64,000 bases of DNA from Voacanga thouarsii (GCA_026120185.1 JANUWF010003367.1:2392001-2456000); one strand, 5' to 3'; numbered from the stretch's first letter, positions 37,301-50,075 are shown. A program made the numbers and translations. The notes: generated by a model from the sequence alone, not told the origin.

Positions 37301-40300
37301 AAAAGCACACTATCGATCCTCGACTCATGGAAAAAAAATTTATATTGACTTAGTAAAAAATTAAAATTTTATACCAATATAAATTTTCAAATATCGAATT
37401 ATAGTATTATTCAAATGTCAATAGAACCAATTAGTGAGAAAGGGTTATTTGTTGATTAGAAAGACAAGAAGTACAATTATTAGCATTTAGAACTGAATTT
37501 ATTAGGTCTCAAATCATTATCTCTTTACCAATCTTCAAAGGCAAAACCACTCGAATCTTGAAAATTGTTCAACAGAGGAAGAGATTTTAGCGCAGAGTAT
37601 TGCTGTTGATGATGGTACCCTTAAGATTCTCAAACATGCCTGTTAAAAGTCTATTGTGTGGGAATATATAATCATAGCTTCATCATTCATGTTCATCAAC
37701 ATAAGGTTAAAATCCTTTTTTTTTTTTTTTACAAAACAAAGAAATCCGTAGCTAGCTATTGTTTAAATCTTGTATAATAATAATGTATAAATCACAAGAA
37801 AATTTAGTCACATTATATAAGTCTTGTATAATAAATTCATGTCTTATGCATGCAAATTACACAAAAAGATAAATTACACTAAGCACGCTTTGCATAATAA
37901 ATTCATATCTTACGCACATTGCATAAATTCTACAAAAAGATAAATTGCACTAAGTAAATGTTATGCAATAAATTCGTATCTTATAAGAAGTTTGAATTCA
38001 CCTAAATAATAGAGAATTTTACCTCTCTTCTTACTCAATTAATTTCTTCAATACATTGAATCCAAAAAAAAAAAAAGTTCAAATTATTTCTCCCAAAGTT
38101 GTTTTACATAATTAGAAGTAATACAAGATTACAGATATTTTTTAAAAATTATAAGATGGAGACCGAATGTAAATCAGACTCAAAACTTATCACCTTGTTA
38201 CACGTATATTTAATCAATTGAGTTACTATCTTGTCACGTATAAAATATAAGTTAATAATTACATTCACCAAGTAAAATGTCTCGAATATTATTTTTATTA
38301 GTAAAACTCTATTTTAAGTGTATGTCGATTAATTGGGACGAACTCATCTCCTTCGCCTTGTATTGGTTCAAGATTTTTTGAAGGAACGACAACAATCACA
38401 ATAAAAAACAAACAAAATGGCCATCGAGAGAAAATTATATTTTTCTTGGACAACAACAAAAGAAAAATATCTTCTTAATTCCACTTTTCTTTTTCATTGT
38501 TATACTAAGATTATGAAATGTAATAAATTAATACATTTAAGTACAATCCCGTGAAGAATTTAGCCTTAGGGATGACATTTCGTATCGTTTCTTCTTCCCC
38601 AAAGTGATCCAATAATCAAGTTGCAGATGAAGACAATTCCTTACTAATATACTTTTAGGTACATTATTACTATTTGATTGTCTCTTCCTTTGTCATCATT
38701 ATCAAATGCACAAAGATTATGTCTACTTGGTTTAACCTTTCAAAATACTACCAAACTTTGCTTTGCATTGCTTTGCTTATTGCAGACAACTTTAGAGCCC
38801 AACAATGCCACGAATTTTAGGAATATTCATCTTTACTATTTTATATGATGCATGAAATTTTGAAACATTATCAACTTTTTATTGTATTTGTTTGTCTGTT
38901 TGTACTAAGAACTTTGTGTGGTGTGTCTTTTACATCTTTAGATTTTGTAGAACTTTTTTCAAGACATTCCCTTAATCAAAATCTTTTTATTATATTTGTG
39001 CCTAAAAAAGCTAGTCATTTTCTTCAACCAAGAAGAGGAAAATAACATTTAAATTGTGATAATAATTCATGGCAACAAAATTTACTATTACATAGAGCTA
39101 AAATCGATAAATTAATAAAATACATTTTAGAGAGATTTTTAATTTAATATTTACTAAGAGTATAGGTGCATTTTTTCCCTTCTCTCCTTGACATGTAATG
39201 GTGTAGATATTTTTCAAAATAAAATACTCCTTATTATTACTTACTTTAGTGGGCCCAAAAAAAAAAAAACGCGTTGCTTCATTTGAATTGTTCGTAGTTA
39301 ATTTTAAACTTGAAAAAAATGTTAGAGAATTGATAAATATCTAATATGGTATAAATTACTTACTAAGGTAATTAAAAATGAGTAACATTATTTTGTTCAA
39401 TTTAGGAATTAAATCAAATTCTGTATTAGTTAATTACTAGACACTATAATTATTGTTGTTGTTATTATTAATAAGTAGACAAGGTGAATATTACTAACCA
39501 TTTATTATTTATTTATGTATTTGTTAGCATGATATTTTATTCTGTTTATAAACTATTTATTTTGAGTAAAATCATGTATCTAGGTATAATAGAGTGGTTG
39601 ACAAGCAGTGGTAGTTAATAAATATCTAATTGTTTATTTTTGTCTATTTCCATTTCCCCTTTTGGTAGTTGGAGGCATACCTCATTTAGCAGCTAGTCAC
39701 AGGCCAAGTACTTCATCAACCATAATGAAATTGACTCAATGCTAATCTTTAGAAACAACAATTATTACAAAACCAAACCAAGGTTTGACAAATGCATATC
39801 ACATATTCTACTTTTTAGTTAAGGACAAGTAGGAATTTGTTATCAAATTGTGAGACAGTACTAAACCATGAATTTGGAGAATAAAGAAAAGCAAGATATA
39901 AGGAATATGTTCATCTCACATTTCCTTTGGCAGTATAACTCGATTTTGAGGGTTTCTTTTTTCATATTTTTTTCTTTTGAGGAATTTTTATTTATTTATT
40001 TGACAGTAGGTCTAATAGTAAAATTATACTTTATTTTACTAATAAAATTGGACGAGTGAAAGATAAAAGATACAAAAATTTCTGTATTTTTAAATCACTT
40101 TTGACTATTTATATATTAGATAACTCTACATTATACATTCTGTATAAAATTGAATGTCTAAACCTATTTGTAGGTAGAACCATTCTTAAGCATGTTAGGG
40201 GTGCAAGCTTAAAACTTGAGATAACACAAGATAGAAATATTTATTTTTAAAAATTACATATTGATTTTGAGACGATTAAAAAATAGAAAAACAGACACTC

Positions 40301-40960
40301 ATTTGATATATAAGAATATTACAATGGAAGTGGAGAAAACAATAAGTAAATAGTATGCAATTGGTCCTTGAACTTATAACTGTGTGGCTACATACCTAAT
40401 TTATAGTTTAGAAAGATCATAATTAAACATGTTTTTATTTGACATACTAAGGGAAAGGGGAAAGGAAAGATGTAATTGAATATGCAATTTTTGTTAAGTG
40501 ATACATTATAACAGCAACATGTAATTTTTTTATTAATGAATATATACAAATCTGACAAGTGTATATTATTATCTTCGTCTTGCTTTTAATATCTAAAACT
40601 AAAAAAAATATATGTTGTTGGTACAAAAGAAGTTTTCATCTGCCAGAAATTGGTTTGAATCAAACATAAGAAAATTTCAAGAAGAAGAAAACAATTATAT
40701 GTAGGGGTGCTATTATTGATGAGTAAATTATAAACCAAGCAGAAAACAAAGAATTGAAATCCATCATAATCTCATAAGTGTGTTTTAGGTCAAGTTTCTT
40801 ATTCATATGTCACTCCCACCTCATTGATTGCAATCTCATTGTTTTTCCTTTCCCCCATTAATCATGGCTGAGAATCTGATGAATATATGATCCCAAATCC
40901 CAATTCACCCTTTTTTTTCAAAATTTTGAACTACTCTCCCCTATATTCTTCAAAATTATA
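34390..40960. other. Long intergenic region, AT-rich
   Basis: Starts with the probable 3' UTR of the zinc-finger gene. Contains an ATTT microsatellite (about 36115-36140), a G-run at about 36511-36519, several long A/T runs and the tandem repeat listed separately at 37827-37990. No gene, RNA or complete mobile element recognised. Confidence 0.55.
37827..37990. repeat. Imperfect tandem repeat, unit about 66-73 bp
   Basis: Two full units and a partial third, each starting ATAATAAATTC or close to it, continuing with TATCTTA-like and CAAAAAGATAAATT, then CACTAAG. The first two units differ in length by an insertion of a few bases near the middle. Confidence 0.75.
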
Positions 40961-40988
40961 AATCTGGCCCTCACGGATGGATGCACCG

Positions 40989-41105
40989 GGTGCGCAGTAT
41001 GCACCCCGCCTGGTAACGAAGCGGCTACTATCACCTGCAAGAGATTAGCACGTGCCACATTCAAATTCTGAGTCACAATTCTATGTGGTGCGCAGTACGC
41101 ACCCC
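40989..41105. repeat. Pair of hairpin-forming direct repeats upstream of the DnaJ gene
   Basis: GGTGCGCAGTATGCACCCC (40989-41007) recurs as GGTGCGCAGTACGCACCCC (41087-41105). Each can fold on itself through GGTGC/GCACC. Between them lies a perfect CACGTG at 41049-41054, the plant G-box for bZIP and bHLH factors. It lies 400-520 bp upstream of the DnaJ start, so it may be promoter sequence or a small inserted element. Confidence 0.6.
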
Positions 41106-41164
41106 GGCGTACATTAGATGATATTAACCTCCTCTCAGTTTTGAAAATTTAAAGACATCAGCTG

Positions 41165-41185
41165 ATATATATATATATATATATA
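41165..41185. repeat. (TA)n microsatellite
   Basis: Short TA run about 330 bp upstream of the DnaJ ATG. Confidence 0.9.
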
Positions 41186-41510
41186 ATGAATAATGGAAAA
41201 AAATTGACACCTAATTTCCCCTCCATTTTCTCTCTGTTAAACATAAACAAACAAATCTCTCTCTTCTTTCTCTGAAAGCTCCAGCTTGGAAGCCATTGTT
41301 AGGGTTTTCCAGAAATTTGCTTCGTTGTTGTGTCCAAATATGCTATTGTTTTCCCGGAAAATCTCGTAATTTTTCGGGAATTTTAAGTGTAATGTGAAAG
41401 TTGTAAAATCCGTTCAAAAATCCATCTGTTTGTGAATAAAATCTTCCGTTTTTTGTATCTTTTGCTGTTTTTTCTTTCTTTTATATTTTGTTCTCTGCAA
41501 GGGTAGCGGA

Positions 41511-44500
41511 ATGCCGGGACATAAATGGAAATCGGAGAAAGCAGACCAAACAAAGCAGCTGAGGAGAGACCCATATGAGGTTTTAGCGGTGCATAGAAAC
41601 TCCACAGATCAAGAAATCAAGAGTGCTTATAGGAAATTGGCTCTAAAGTACGTTAATTTGTTGTTGATTGAGTTATAATGGCCTAGAGTTTGAAATGATG
41701 GTTTTTTTGGTTTTTAATTTGCCAATTCTCTCGAGCGTAGTTACCTTCAGTCTTGTTTTTGTTTTCGTTTTTTGTGGCATTGAGTGGACTAGCTGTAAAG
41801 ATTGGATATTTTTTTGCATTGGTGAGAATAGAGTTGTAGATAGGATGTGTGTGATTTGCATTGGCGTAGATTATGTTTACGGATACTTAGAAGAGTTTAG
41901 AGTAGATGGGTGTTTTAGAATTTTACTAGTTCTAAATTCTTGAATTTTCCTGATACAAAATTTCAATAAATTTTGGATTTGATACTTTAGGTAGTTTCAG
42001 GGTTGCTGATAGAGATTTCAAGGAATTTAAAAAATTGGATTTCTAAATGGATGTTGGGTTTTTTTGAAAATTTCCTATATCATTTTCGATGGCGATGAAT
42101 TTAGGAGAGAGAAGAATAATGCAATGTGTTGGTGGATTTTAGTTTTCCTTTTTTTCTTTTTTTTAAATATTAGTTCATGTATATGGATTATATATAGGAG
42201 GACATTTCAGTTTGCTGAAGTAGAATCATGATGGAGTTGCAACAGTATGTCTTTGTCTGTTAACGATGAGGGCAAGAGTTTGGTTGAAACTGTTGTTTTT
42301 CTTTTTTCCTTATTTACTCAGACTTCTTATCTCTGATACTAACTTTTCATTCTTCATTTTATAAACTATTTGCAAATGAAAAGTAGTAAAACATGAATTG
42401 ATCCTATAATTTTTTCTCACTTGAGCCACGCCCCAAATCTACAACCACATTTGTCCTCTTCGGTTAACACATCATAACATTTTCTAGAGTATATGATATA
42501 GGTCTCTAACAGTACTAGTTAACTTGGAGGATTAATGTTTTTACTCTTCAACTCTATGCACACAAAGGAAAATGACATGTCATACATTTGGGCATTGTAT
42601 TCAAAAAGATATTCTTCTCAAATGAATGTGCTATCATACACATGCATGCTACAGCACATACATTGTGTGAGGAGGTATATTTGTTGATTTGTGGTGATGC
42701 TGAACTTATGAAATGGTAGGTATCATCCAGACAAGAATGCAAATGACCCAGAAGCAGCAGATATGTTCCAGGAGGTGACTTTTTCATACAACATCTTGTC
42801 TGATCCAGACAAACGGCGCCAATATGACGCAGCTGGGTTTGAGGTGCTCAATTTCTGGGTAACCTGACTTATATATAATGTACCATTTGGGGTCAGTATA
42901 GAGATATATGACTTACTGACTTTTTTGGTTAGGCCGTTGAATCGGAAAGCCAGGAGTTGGAGCTTGATCTTTCAAGTTTGGGAGCTGTAAATACCATGTT
43001 TGCTGCACTTTTCAGGTTAATACCTTTCATATCATTCTATTCTCTATCTTGTTCATTTTGAGGTTATAAAACCATAACCTTTCTATGATTCTATGCCATA
43101 AAAGTAATATTTTGTTATTGTCAATTCTACTATGTAATCAGCAAACTTGGTGTCCCGATTAAGACCACAGTTTCAGCCACTGTATTGGAGGAAGCATTAC
43201 ATGGTGTAGTACCCATCCGTCCTCTTTCTCTTGGACAACCGTTGTGTAGAAAGGTTTGGTTCCTAGTTCCCACACTTGACTTAGATATGATAGATATGAC
43301 CCCTTCAAACCATTTTTCTCCTGTTAGCAGGTTGAAAAGCAATGCGCCCACTTCTACAAAGTTACATTAACAGAGAAAGAAGCACAGGCAGGATTTGTCT
43401 GCAGAGTACATTCATCAGATAAAAGCAAGTTCAAGGTATGTTGATTATTGGTTTTAACACTCTGCATATGGAGGTGCATTTTTGTATTTCTGGATTAGGA
43501 ACTTCAGAAAGGATTATTGAAGTGTTGGAATACACCACTAGTTATCTTCACTTTTAGTGTGTGGCATTTCCTGTATATTATCCAAAATTTAGAGAAAACA
43601 TAATGTATGGTTGGCCATACCATATGCATAAGTGTATAAGAAGTGAGGGACTGCATGAAGAGCTTGGAGGTCTGGAGGCGAGTGGTGAAGCCAACCCAGC
43701 AGAAGAGTTTTCTGGGTAGTTCCACCTGCGCTGAGTGGGTGGATATTAACATGCTGAGGGAACTTGGAAATGAGGTAGTGATGCAGGACAAACTCATTAA
43801 AGCTGCCCCACGAGTATGCCCTGGGATCGGTTAAGGCTTATGTAGGAAAACCAGGCTAAAAATATCAATTAAATGCAGGAAATTTGTCTAATAGTGCAAA
43901 TCAAGAATAAAAATAAGAGAATAAGGAAGAAAACTCTTAGTGTCACACCAAGAGGGAAGGATAAACCCTAGGAGTCACACCTTGGACCTTAGGCATTGCA
44001 CCTTAGGCTTTGATTGCATCACACAACAAGAATACAGAGAACATTCTTTAGACTCTTATTAATTGAATAACGAAAATATTGGCATACATTAGTAATAGAG
44101 AACTTCTCTATTTATAGACCCAAAATTCTAAGCTAAATAGGACGAAGACTCTTAAGTTTCTAAAAAACATAACTATGACAATAGGCGTCTTAACCAATCA
44201 ACTTTGGAATTCTAACTAGAATAGAAATTAAAACTCTTAGGAAACTTCACTCTTAGGAAACTGTCACAAACTATAAAATTACTTAAACACCTTAGATCCC
44301 TAAAAGACTCATAAACTTAATTAAACTAAACAAAACTAAATATTCCCAGATATAAACTCATAAGCCAGAATTTCCAAGGTTAAAGCTGGATTGTAGAATC
44401 ATTGCTTGACTTAGAACTTTCCAATTCTTGCATCCTTTTGTTTTTTGCATCAGGTAGACAAGAGGAAGTATGTGTTCTGGGAGATTATGGTGGGGCTGTG

Positions 44501-45612
44501 GCACCGGAGCCGATTGTGTTGGCTACCAACATGGTAGAAGTAAAACTGCAGAGGGTGAAACATTTGAGACTGACTTGGGAATTAGTCATAATTCCCCCGG
44601 AAGAAATGGAGCGAGGGTTTGAGTGGAATATGAATGTAATAGATAATCCAGTTGATCTGGAAGATAATGGGATGATTTAGTTTATCCCATGGCTGTAATT
44701 GCATGCTCTGCTTTTGGTTAATACAAAGATCCCATTTTGGTTAATACAAGTTTGCCGTTTGGATTTTGTAATTGATACTTGATCCCTTGAGTAAATTAAC
44801 AGCAAGAGAGAGAGAGCGAAACCCTGCTAAACACTAGAAACCTAGCTCTAGGATCTTTGGATACAAGCTACATTGAAAACCTTCCTAACAAAATATTGGT
44901 GATAAAGAAGGATGTGTTGCCTATAGAAACTGGCTATAGATAATTCCCAGTTGGTAGAGCCTGTTTGAAAATTTTTAAAATAATGATTACCGCATTTACT
45001 GCATCTATAGTCTTCTTTACAATATGGTAAGAATTGATCTTTCTCGTCTAATTATTCTAAAACTCGTTTCTCTTTATGCATCTCATCATCCAGAGCAGTT
45101 AAATTATGAATACAGACAGTAATCCAAAAGATCTTATATAATTTTCCCCCCAAAATAGAAAAGGCACTATTATCATATGGCACGTTAGACTTCAGGTTAT
45201 GTTGTTTCTCTGAATATTTGTTATTTTGCTTGTTTTGAGTTTTTCTTTATTGACGGATTACAGTATCAGACTAGAAACATTTATTTTTCATGGATCATAT
45301 TTGACTTCTGGTTTGAGCTGTGCAATACTTTGGTAGAGTCCAGCATTTTCATATTTTAATTTGTCTTATTTTGATCTTTTGATCAATCAATCAGTCCTTT
45401 TGGGTCCTCATCAAGAAAAGTTGGATTGATCAGGAAGAAAATGGGGGGGACTGTTTTTGCAGATTTAGATGTTCCGCTAGTCTAACCGGTAGTTTTTTGG
45501 GTCTGTGCAGCTATTGTACTTCGATCAGGAAGAAGATGGGGGATTGAGCCTTGCCCTACAGGTGAAGTTTTACTTGTCTGTTTCTCTTTTTCTATTTTTA
45601 TTCACCCCCTGC

Positions 45613-45643
<31 letters not shown>

Positions 45644-47434
45644 CAGCAACCACCCCCACCCACACAAAAAAAAGGAACAGTAGAGGCAAATAAGAAAGTC
45701 CACAGCAAGCAGACTGAAACAAAAATTTGGATCTTTCTTTGGATAATGGGAATCTTATTAAGGAGTTAGTTTGGGATTCTTTTGCTGCACCTTGTGTGGG
45801 CAAGGGAACTTCAACATTTGGTGAAGTCTTAGAAAAGAAGGAAAATAAAAATAAAAAATAAAAAGGAAATGACTATCATTTTAGTTTTATGGTGTTGAGA
45901 TTGTCCCTACTGGACCATCTGTTGCTGTGTTTGTCACGAGGCACAAGCCCTGTAAATGGAGTTATTAAGAAGTTGTTTGGAAGTGTCGTGGCATTTGTAA
46001 ATGCTTCTCAAATTGAAAAGTTCCAAGTTTGGGCTTCATCGAACACTGCTTTGTGCTATAATATAACTGATGTAAGGGACATTTTTGAAATCTTGCCAAA
46101 CACTTCTTGTAGCACTTTTTAAAAGGCATTCGATGTTCCCTGATCATCCATTTAATCCAGCTACTCAATTTGTTAACTTCCCTTTCCTCTTGGATTTTTT
46201 TACATTCAAGAGTGCATGAGGCTGTTGCAATGCTGAAGCATGGTCCCTTCGAATGACAATTAGCTTCAATATCTGTGTGATTCCAAATTATTGCCATTTT
46301 ATGTGTTGTAGCATGCATTTTTGCATGCATTGGCTGTTTCCTCTTCAACTTCCTTTTCTAGAGTTAAACTTCGTCCTCTAATTTTGTTCTTTTAAAACAT
46401 CTATGCAGGAGGATAGCTCCAAAATGGGAAAGGTCACATCGGCTGGGATGTTTTTTCTTGGGTTCCCCGTTTATCGCATGGATCACTCACATAACTCAGT
46501 AAGCAAAATATGGTTATGCCCCTTTTTCTCACTCATGAAGTCCTAGTCGTTAATTAAAGATGTTGTCTGGTTTCTTTCTTGTCAATTCAGATGGCGGCTG
46601 TAAAGGATCCAGACACTGCTTTTTTCAAGAAACTGGATGGATTTCAACTGTGTGAAGTAACTGAATTAAAAGCTGGGACCCATGTATTTGCTGTTTACGG
46701 TACTGTCTTTCACTTGTAAGTTGTCCATATAATAGTAAGAATACCCACATATGCAAGTGTGGATCTCATTGTCCCTTCCCATTGGATTACTGGCTCATTC
46801 TGTAGGTGATAACTTCTTCAAAAGTGCAAACTACACCATTGAAGCTCTTTGTGCTGCACCTTTCACAGAGGAGAAGGAAAATCTTAGGGCTGTGGAAGCT
46901 CAAATTTTGTCTAAAAGGGTTGAACTCTCCAAATTTGAATCAGAATATCGGGAGGTAGGATTCCGATACATATTTTATCCACTGTTTCCACAAATTGGTC
47001 TGTTTGTTTTAGTTTCCTTGTGGTTTGTTAACAGGTTCTGGCACAATTTACAGAGATGACTGGTAGATATGCACAAGAAATGCAAACGGTGAGTTTCGGA
47101 GTCTCAAGATGAGCACTTAAGCACATTTATAAGAGTACATTCCCCCTTCCCACCCGCCCGTTTCATGTCTAAATGATCTTAATTTTCGTTGGATTGTCTT
47201 CATTGTTGATAACAGATCGATGAGCTTCTCAAGCACAGAAATGAAATACATGCATCTTACACAACTGCACCTCCAATGAAGCGCAGTGGTAGTAGTCGAA
47301 GCAAGAATAGAAGTGTATCCAAGGAAACCAGTGAAGATGGAGAAGTAAGAGATAAGAAGCCTACAAGAGACCGATCAAAGAAGAAAAAATGGTATAATAT
47401 TCACTTAAAGGTGGACAAAAGGAAGGCTTGCTAG
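41511..47434 (+). CDS. ARL1: DnaJ/Hsp40 protein of the ARG1/ARL family, ARL1 (DnaJ 39)-like
   Basis: Eleven exons: 41511-41647, 42720-42843, 42933-43015, 43142-43253, 43331-43435, 45511-45561, 46409-46498, 46591-46699, 46806-46954, 47035-47088 and 47216-47434. All introns are GT-AG and all phases fit, giving 410 residues, close to the 410-414 of ARG1 and ARL1. The J domain is at about residues 20-85 with HPD at 48-50, the motif that stimulates Hsp70 ATPase. A conserved central region (ELDLSSLGAVNTMFAALFSK, KVTSAGMFFLGFPVYRMD, LKAGTHVFAVYGDNFF) follows, then a coiled coil starting near EEKENLRAVEAQIL and a basic tail KKKKWYNIHLKVDKRKAC. ARG1 and ARL2 are membrane-associated proteins of root and hypocotyl gravity signalling; ARL1 is their less understood relative. 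The N-terminus and 'QELELDLSSLGAVN' favour ARL1, from memory. Intron 5 (about 2.1 kb) is inflated by foreign sequence. Confidence 0.94.
43640..44690. repeat. Foreign sequence in intron 5 of the DnaJ gene
   Basis: The other introns after intron 1 are about 75-850 bp, whereas intron 5 is 2075 bp. It holds an open stretch at 43643-43834, then about 560 bp (43842-44404) that read on the minus strand look like an LTR: TG...CA ends, a CTATAAATAGAG promoter-like box and polyadenylation-like AATAAG. A second open stretch at 44450-44680 follows (WELVIIPPEEMERGFEW and neighbouring residues). Neither frame was recognised. No target duplication could be fixed. Confidence 0.4.
45604..45639. repeat. Poly-C/poly-A homopolymer tract
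   Basis: A run of C followed directly by a run of A in intron 6 of the DnaJ gene; prone to length error in assembly. Confidence 0.85.
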
Positions 47435-48768
47435 GGTGAGCACATAATGCTATACCCACCTTATCTGTTTAATCTTGTTGCTCTTCTGTCTAATTGTTTA
47501 ACCCTTAAATTTTATTGGTCCTTGTAGTCTGTCAAGCAAAATGGAGACTTTCGCCTGGTTACACCTGACATCAAATCTATTTTCGGTGCTCAGACTTCTT
47601 CAGCTTCCATTATTGATTCAAGTGCGCAAAAAAGTCCATGCGCCAGGTTCAATCCAGTTATTGACAGTTTCGATGCTGTCATCCGGTGAAAATGTGTGGA
47701 TACTGTGAAGCATCATCGCACATTGTATTGTAAAATTTTATTTTTTTTCTTTTTTTTTTTTGGTAATTCTTTCCTTTTGGATTACATTCATCCTGCCTGT
47801 AAATTGTTTTATTCATTAGCAGTTTCTTGCTACCATCTATGTTGGGCCGGAGTTGCTTGCAATTAAGCAAAAAGGAATACGAAGATGCGATTGTAGGCGG
47901 GACATGCTTTCTGTTTCGTGCATTATGTTGTTCAGGAAAATCATGCACTTGCAGCTAGATGTACATTTTTCATGTTATTTAGACCCACAAATTTTGTCTG
48001 TAAATGTTCAAGACTGAAATATTTGAAGTGACTTCTCTAGCAATATGGTCTTACCATGGCCTTGTAAATTGTGCAATGGGTTCTTGGTGTATCGAGTCTG
48101 GAAGTTATGTTCTGCCGAAATTTTGAAGAATATATTGTATAGCTCTCTAGTTCTTAGAGATTAATAACTATAAAGTTTTTCCTGTGTTCGGTATTCCCAG
48201 TATAATTCTTTAAGTTTTTCAAGTTTAACTATAAAGTTTTGCAAGTTTTAAGGCCTAGGCGGGTAATCATTCTTGTCGGCAAATCTATTGAACATTTTGT
48301 GGTTGTAATAACTGCATGCTTTTCAGATCCTTACTCATGAAGTTCCTGGTTATATATAACTGATGCAGCTGGGATATCTCAATCATACGGATCACCAGAC
48401 AATCTCTGGCGCTTCTTTGGACAGCAAGATCAACCGAAGGAGGTAATGGCTTCTGTTTCGCCTACTGGTATGTGGATTGAATTTTGGACAGCAAGATTAC
48501 AAGTTAGATATTTCGACGTTAAACTTTTCTACCGTTCCCTTCTTTTCTTCTTTTCCAGGAGAGACAAATTTTCAGGAGAACATTAATGTCATGACTAATA
48601 ATAACATTCTGCCACTTTTGCAACTAAGTGATACAAAAAAATATGGTACAACTAATTAAACAATAGGTACCTAGTTATCATATTTCAATTACAAAAAAAA
48701 AACACAAAGGCATTTTACATCAGTGCCCTCAGAATTGCCACTTCTCTTCAATCACCTTAATTCTCAAC
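47435..48768. other. 3' UTR of the DnaJ gene and spacer to the peroxidase
   Basis: 47528-47689 is an open 54-codon stretch preceded by a good acceptor (TTGTAG), either a 3' UTR exon or an alternative last exon. 48369-48442 looks like an isolated exon (…GCAG at its left, GGAG/GTAATG at its right) reading SQSYGSPDNLWRFFGQQDQP, and 48559-48660 could follow it. None matches a family I know. The DnaJ and peroxidase genes converge here. Confidence 0.4.
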
Positions 48769-49791
48769 CTAAACAACTGAACCATTCTTGCTATTTGCAT
48801 TAGCGTCATTGAAGGAATCGCATCTACGCCTAACCTCTCCATCAGTTCCAGTCTTTACGTTATAGACACTGACCTTCTCCATTGCACGAGCAAAATCATC
48901 AAAGAATGCTGTTTGATTTGCTGCATAAAGATCCACAAATGGCTTTGTTCTGGGATCTGTTGCCATAACTTGATCTGATGCCAGTAGCCCTAAACCTTTC
49001 TGCAGATTCAAGAAATACATGTTATCAAACTTGCCTGGAGTCATTACATCGTTGAATGCTGCCATGTGCTTGTTGTTCTTGTAGTCTGCGCATAGCTTCC
49101 TTAACCCTTCTGCATATTTTTCATTTAATGTTGGATCAATCTCTGATGTCTTACTGAAATTGAAAATTCTGTCGCTAAATTCAGAACAATGAGAAAATCC
49201 AATTGTATGTGCGCCCACCAAGGCCACCATTTCTCTTGTATTGAATCCTTTAGCGCTAAACAGGTCAATTATTTGATCCATTGACATGTTAGGCCTAGCA
49301 ATATGGCCTTCTACATCCACAGAATGGGAAACAAGGCTATCTTTTCGCCCTAGCTGGAGATTGTAAAATGGACCTCCAACCATGGTGACCAAATCTCTGG
49401 TAGCTTCAGCTAGAATATCAGCACAGGAGACAATGCCGGGACATTGGAGCTCAATAGCCGTTTTGGCACGTATAAGAACGTCGAAAGCATCACCGGGAAG
49501 GGATAGGTTGATATCAGCATCACGTTCAGCTTGGGTAAAGCTGTTGGAGCTTATAAGGAGGGATGCATCACATCCTCCAACCACGCAGTCATGGAAGAAG
49601 ACGCGGAGAGTGCCAGCAGCCGTGGTGGGAAATTCAAGCTGCTTATCCGTGATTATTTCTTGAACAATGCTCTGGAATTGAGGGCACGTTTCCTTATAAT
49701 AATCATTGGACAAGCCGTTGGGTTCTGCAATAGAAGCCAGGGTGAGCGATGGTAATAGAAAAAGAGGGATAAAAAGAGCCATTGCATCCAT
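48769..49791 (-). CDS. Class III secretory peroxidase, intronless (PER31/41/63/65 type)
   Basis: 340 residues. An N-terminal signal peptide (about 1-25, ALFIPLFLLPSLTLAS) directs secretion to the apoplast or vacuole. Distal haem side TLRVFFHDC with R63 and H67; proximal LVGAHTIG with H195 as haem ligand. Eight cysteines at 36, 69, 74, 117, 123, 202, 234 and 324 fit the four conserved disulfides. N-glycosylation sites are NMS, NFS and NQT. It oxidises phenolics with hydrogen peroxide, as in lignin or suberin formation and defence. Most class III peroxidase genes have introns; the lack of any matches the intronless PER31/41/63/65 subgroup. The open frame reaches further upstream only through a non-ATG codon, so MDAM at 49791 was chosen, with MALF at 49782 possible. 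A retrotransposon sits about 470 bp upstream. Confidence 0.95.
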   Translation of the reverse strand: MDAMALFIPLFLLPSLTLASIAEPNGLSNDYYKETCPQFQSIVQEIITDKQLEFPTTAAGTLRVFFHDCVVGGCDASLLISSNSFTQAERDADINLSLPGDAFDVLIRAKTAIELQCPGIVSCADILAEATRDLVTMVGGPFYNLQLGRKDSLVSHSVDVEGHIARPNMSMDQIIDLFSAKGFNTREMVALVGAHTIGFSHCSEFSDRIFNFSKTSEIDPTLNEKYAEGLRKLCADYKNNKHMAAFNDVMTPGKFDNMYFLNLQKGLGLLASDQVMATDPRTKPFVDLYAANQTAFFDDFARAMEKVSVYNVKTGTDGEVRRRCDSFNDANANSKNGSVV

Positions 49792-50075
49792 GGTTTCTGT
49801 GTTCAGAAGAGGCAATAATGAAGACGAGAATTGAAGTACAGCCTTTTCTGGGGCCTTTTGGTAGAATTACTATTGCTGGAGAAAGGAAGAGTTTTGTGGT
49901 TGGTGACTTCTTGATACTACAGTGGAAGAGAGGGATTACAGGGAGACGAGAGAGAATCATTGTGCTTCCGTAGAAATCAACAAACATAACTTCTCATGCA
50001 ACGAACTCGTAATCTAAGGTCCAAATCAATTTTGATCCCCGGCTTTCTCTCCTTTCCAATAAATTTTTGGCCATT

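Noticed and set aside
47646..47660. GGTTCAATCC-like tRNA B-box
   Set aside because: No A-box or cloverleaf upstream; it lies in the DnaJ 3' region.
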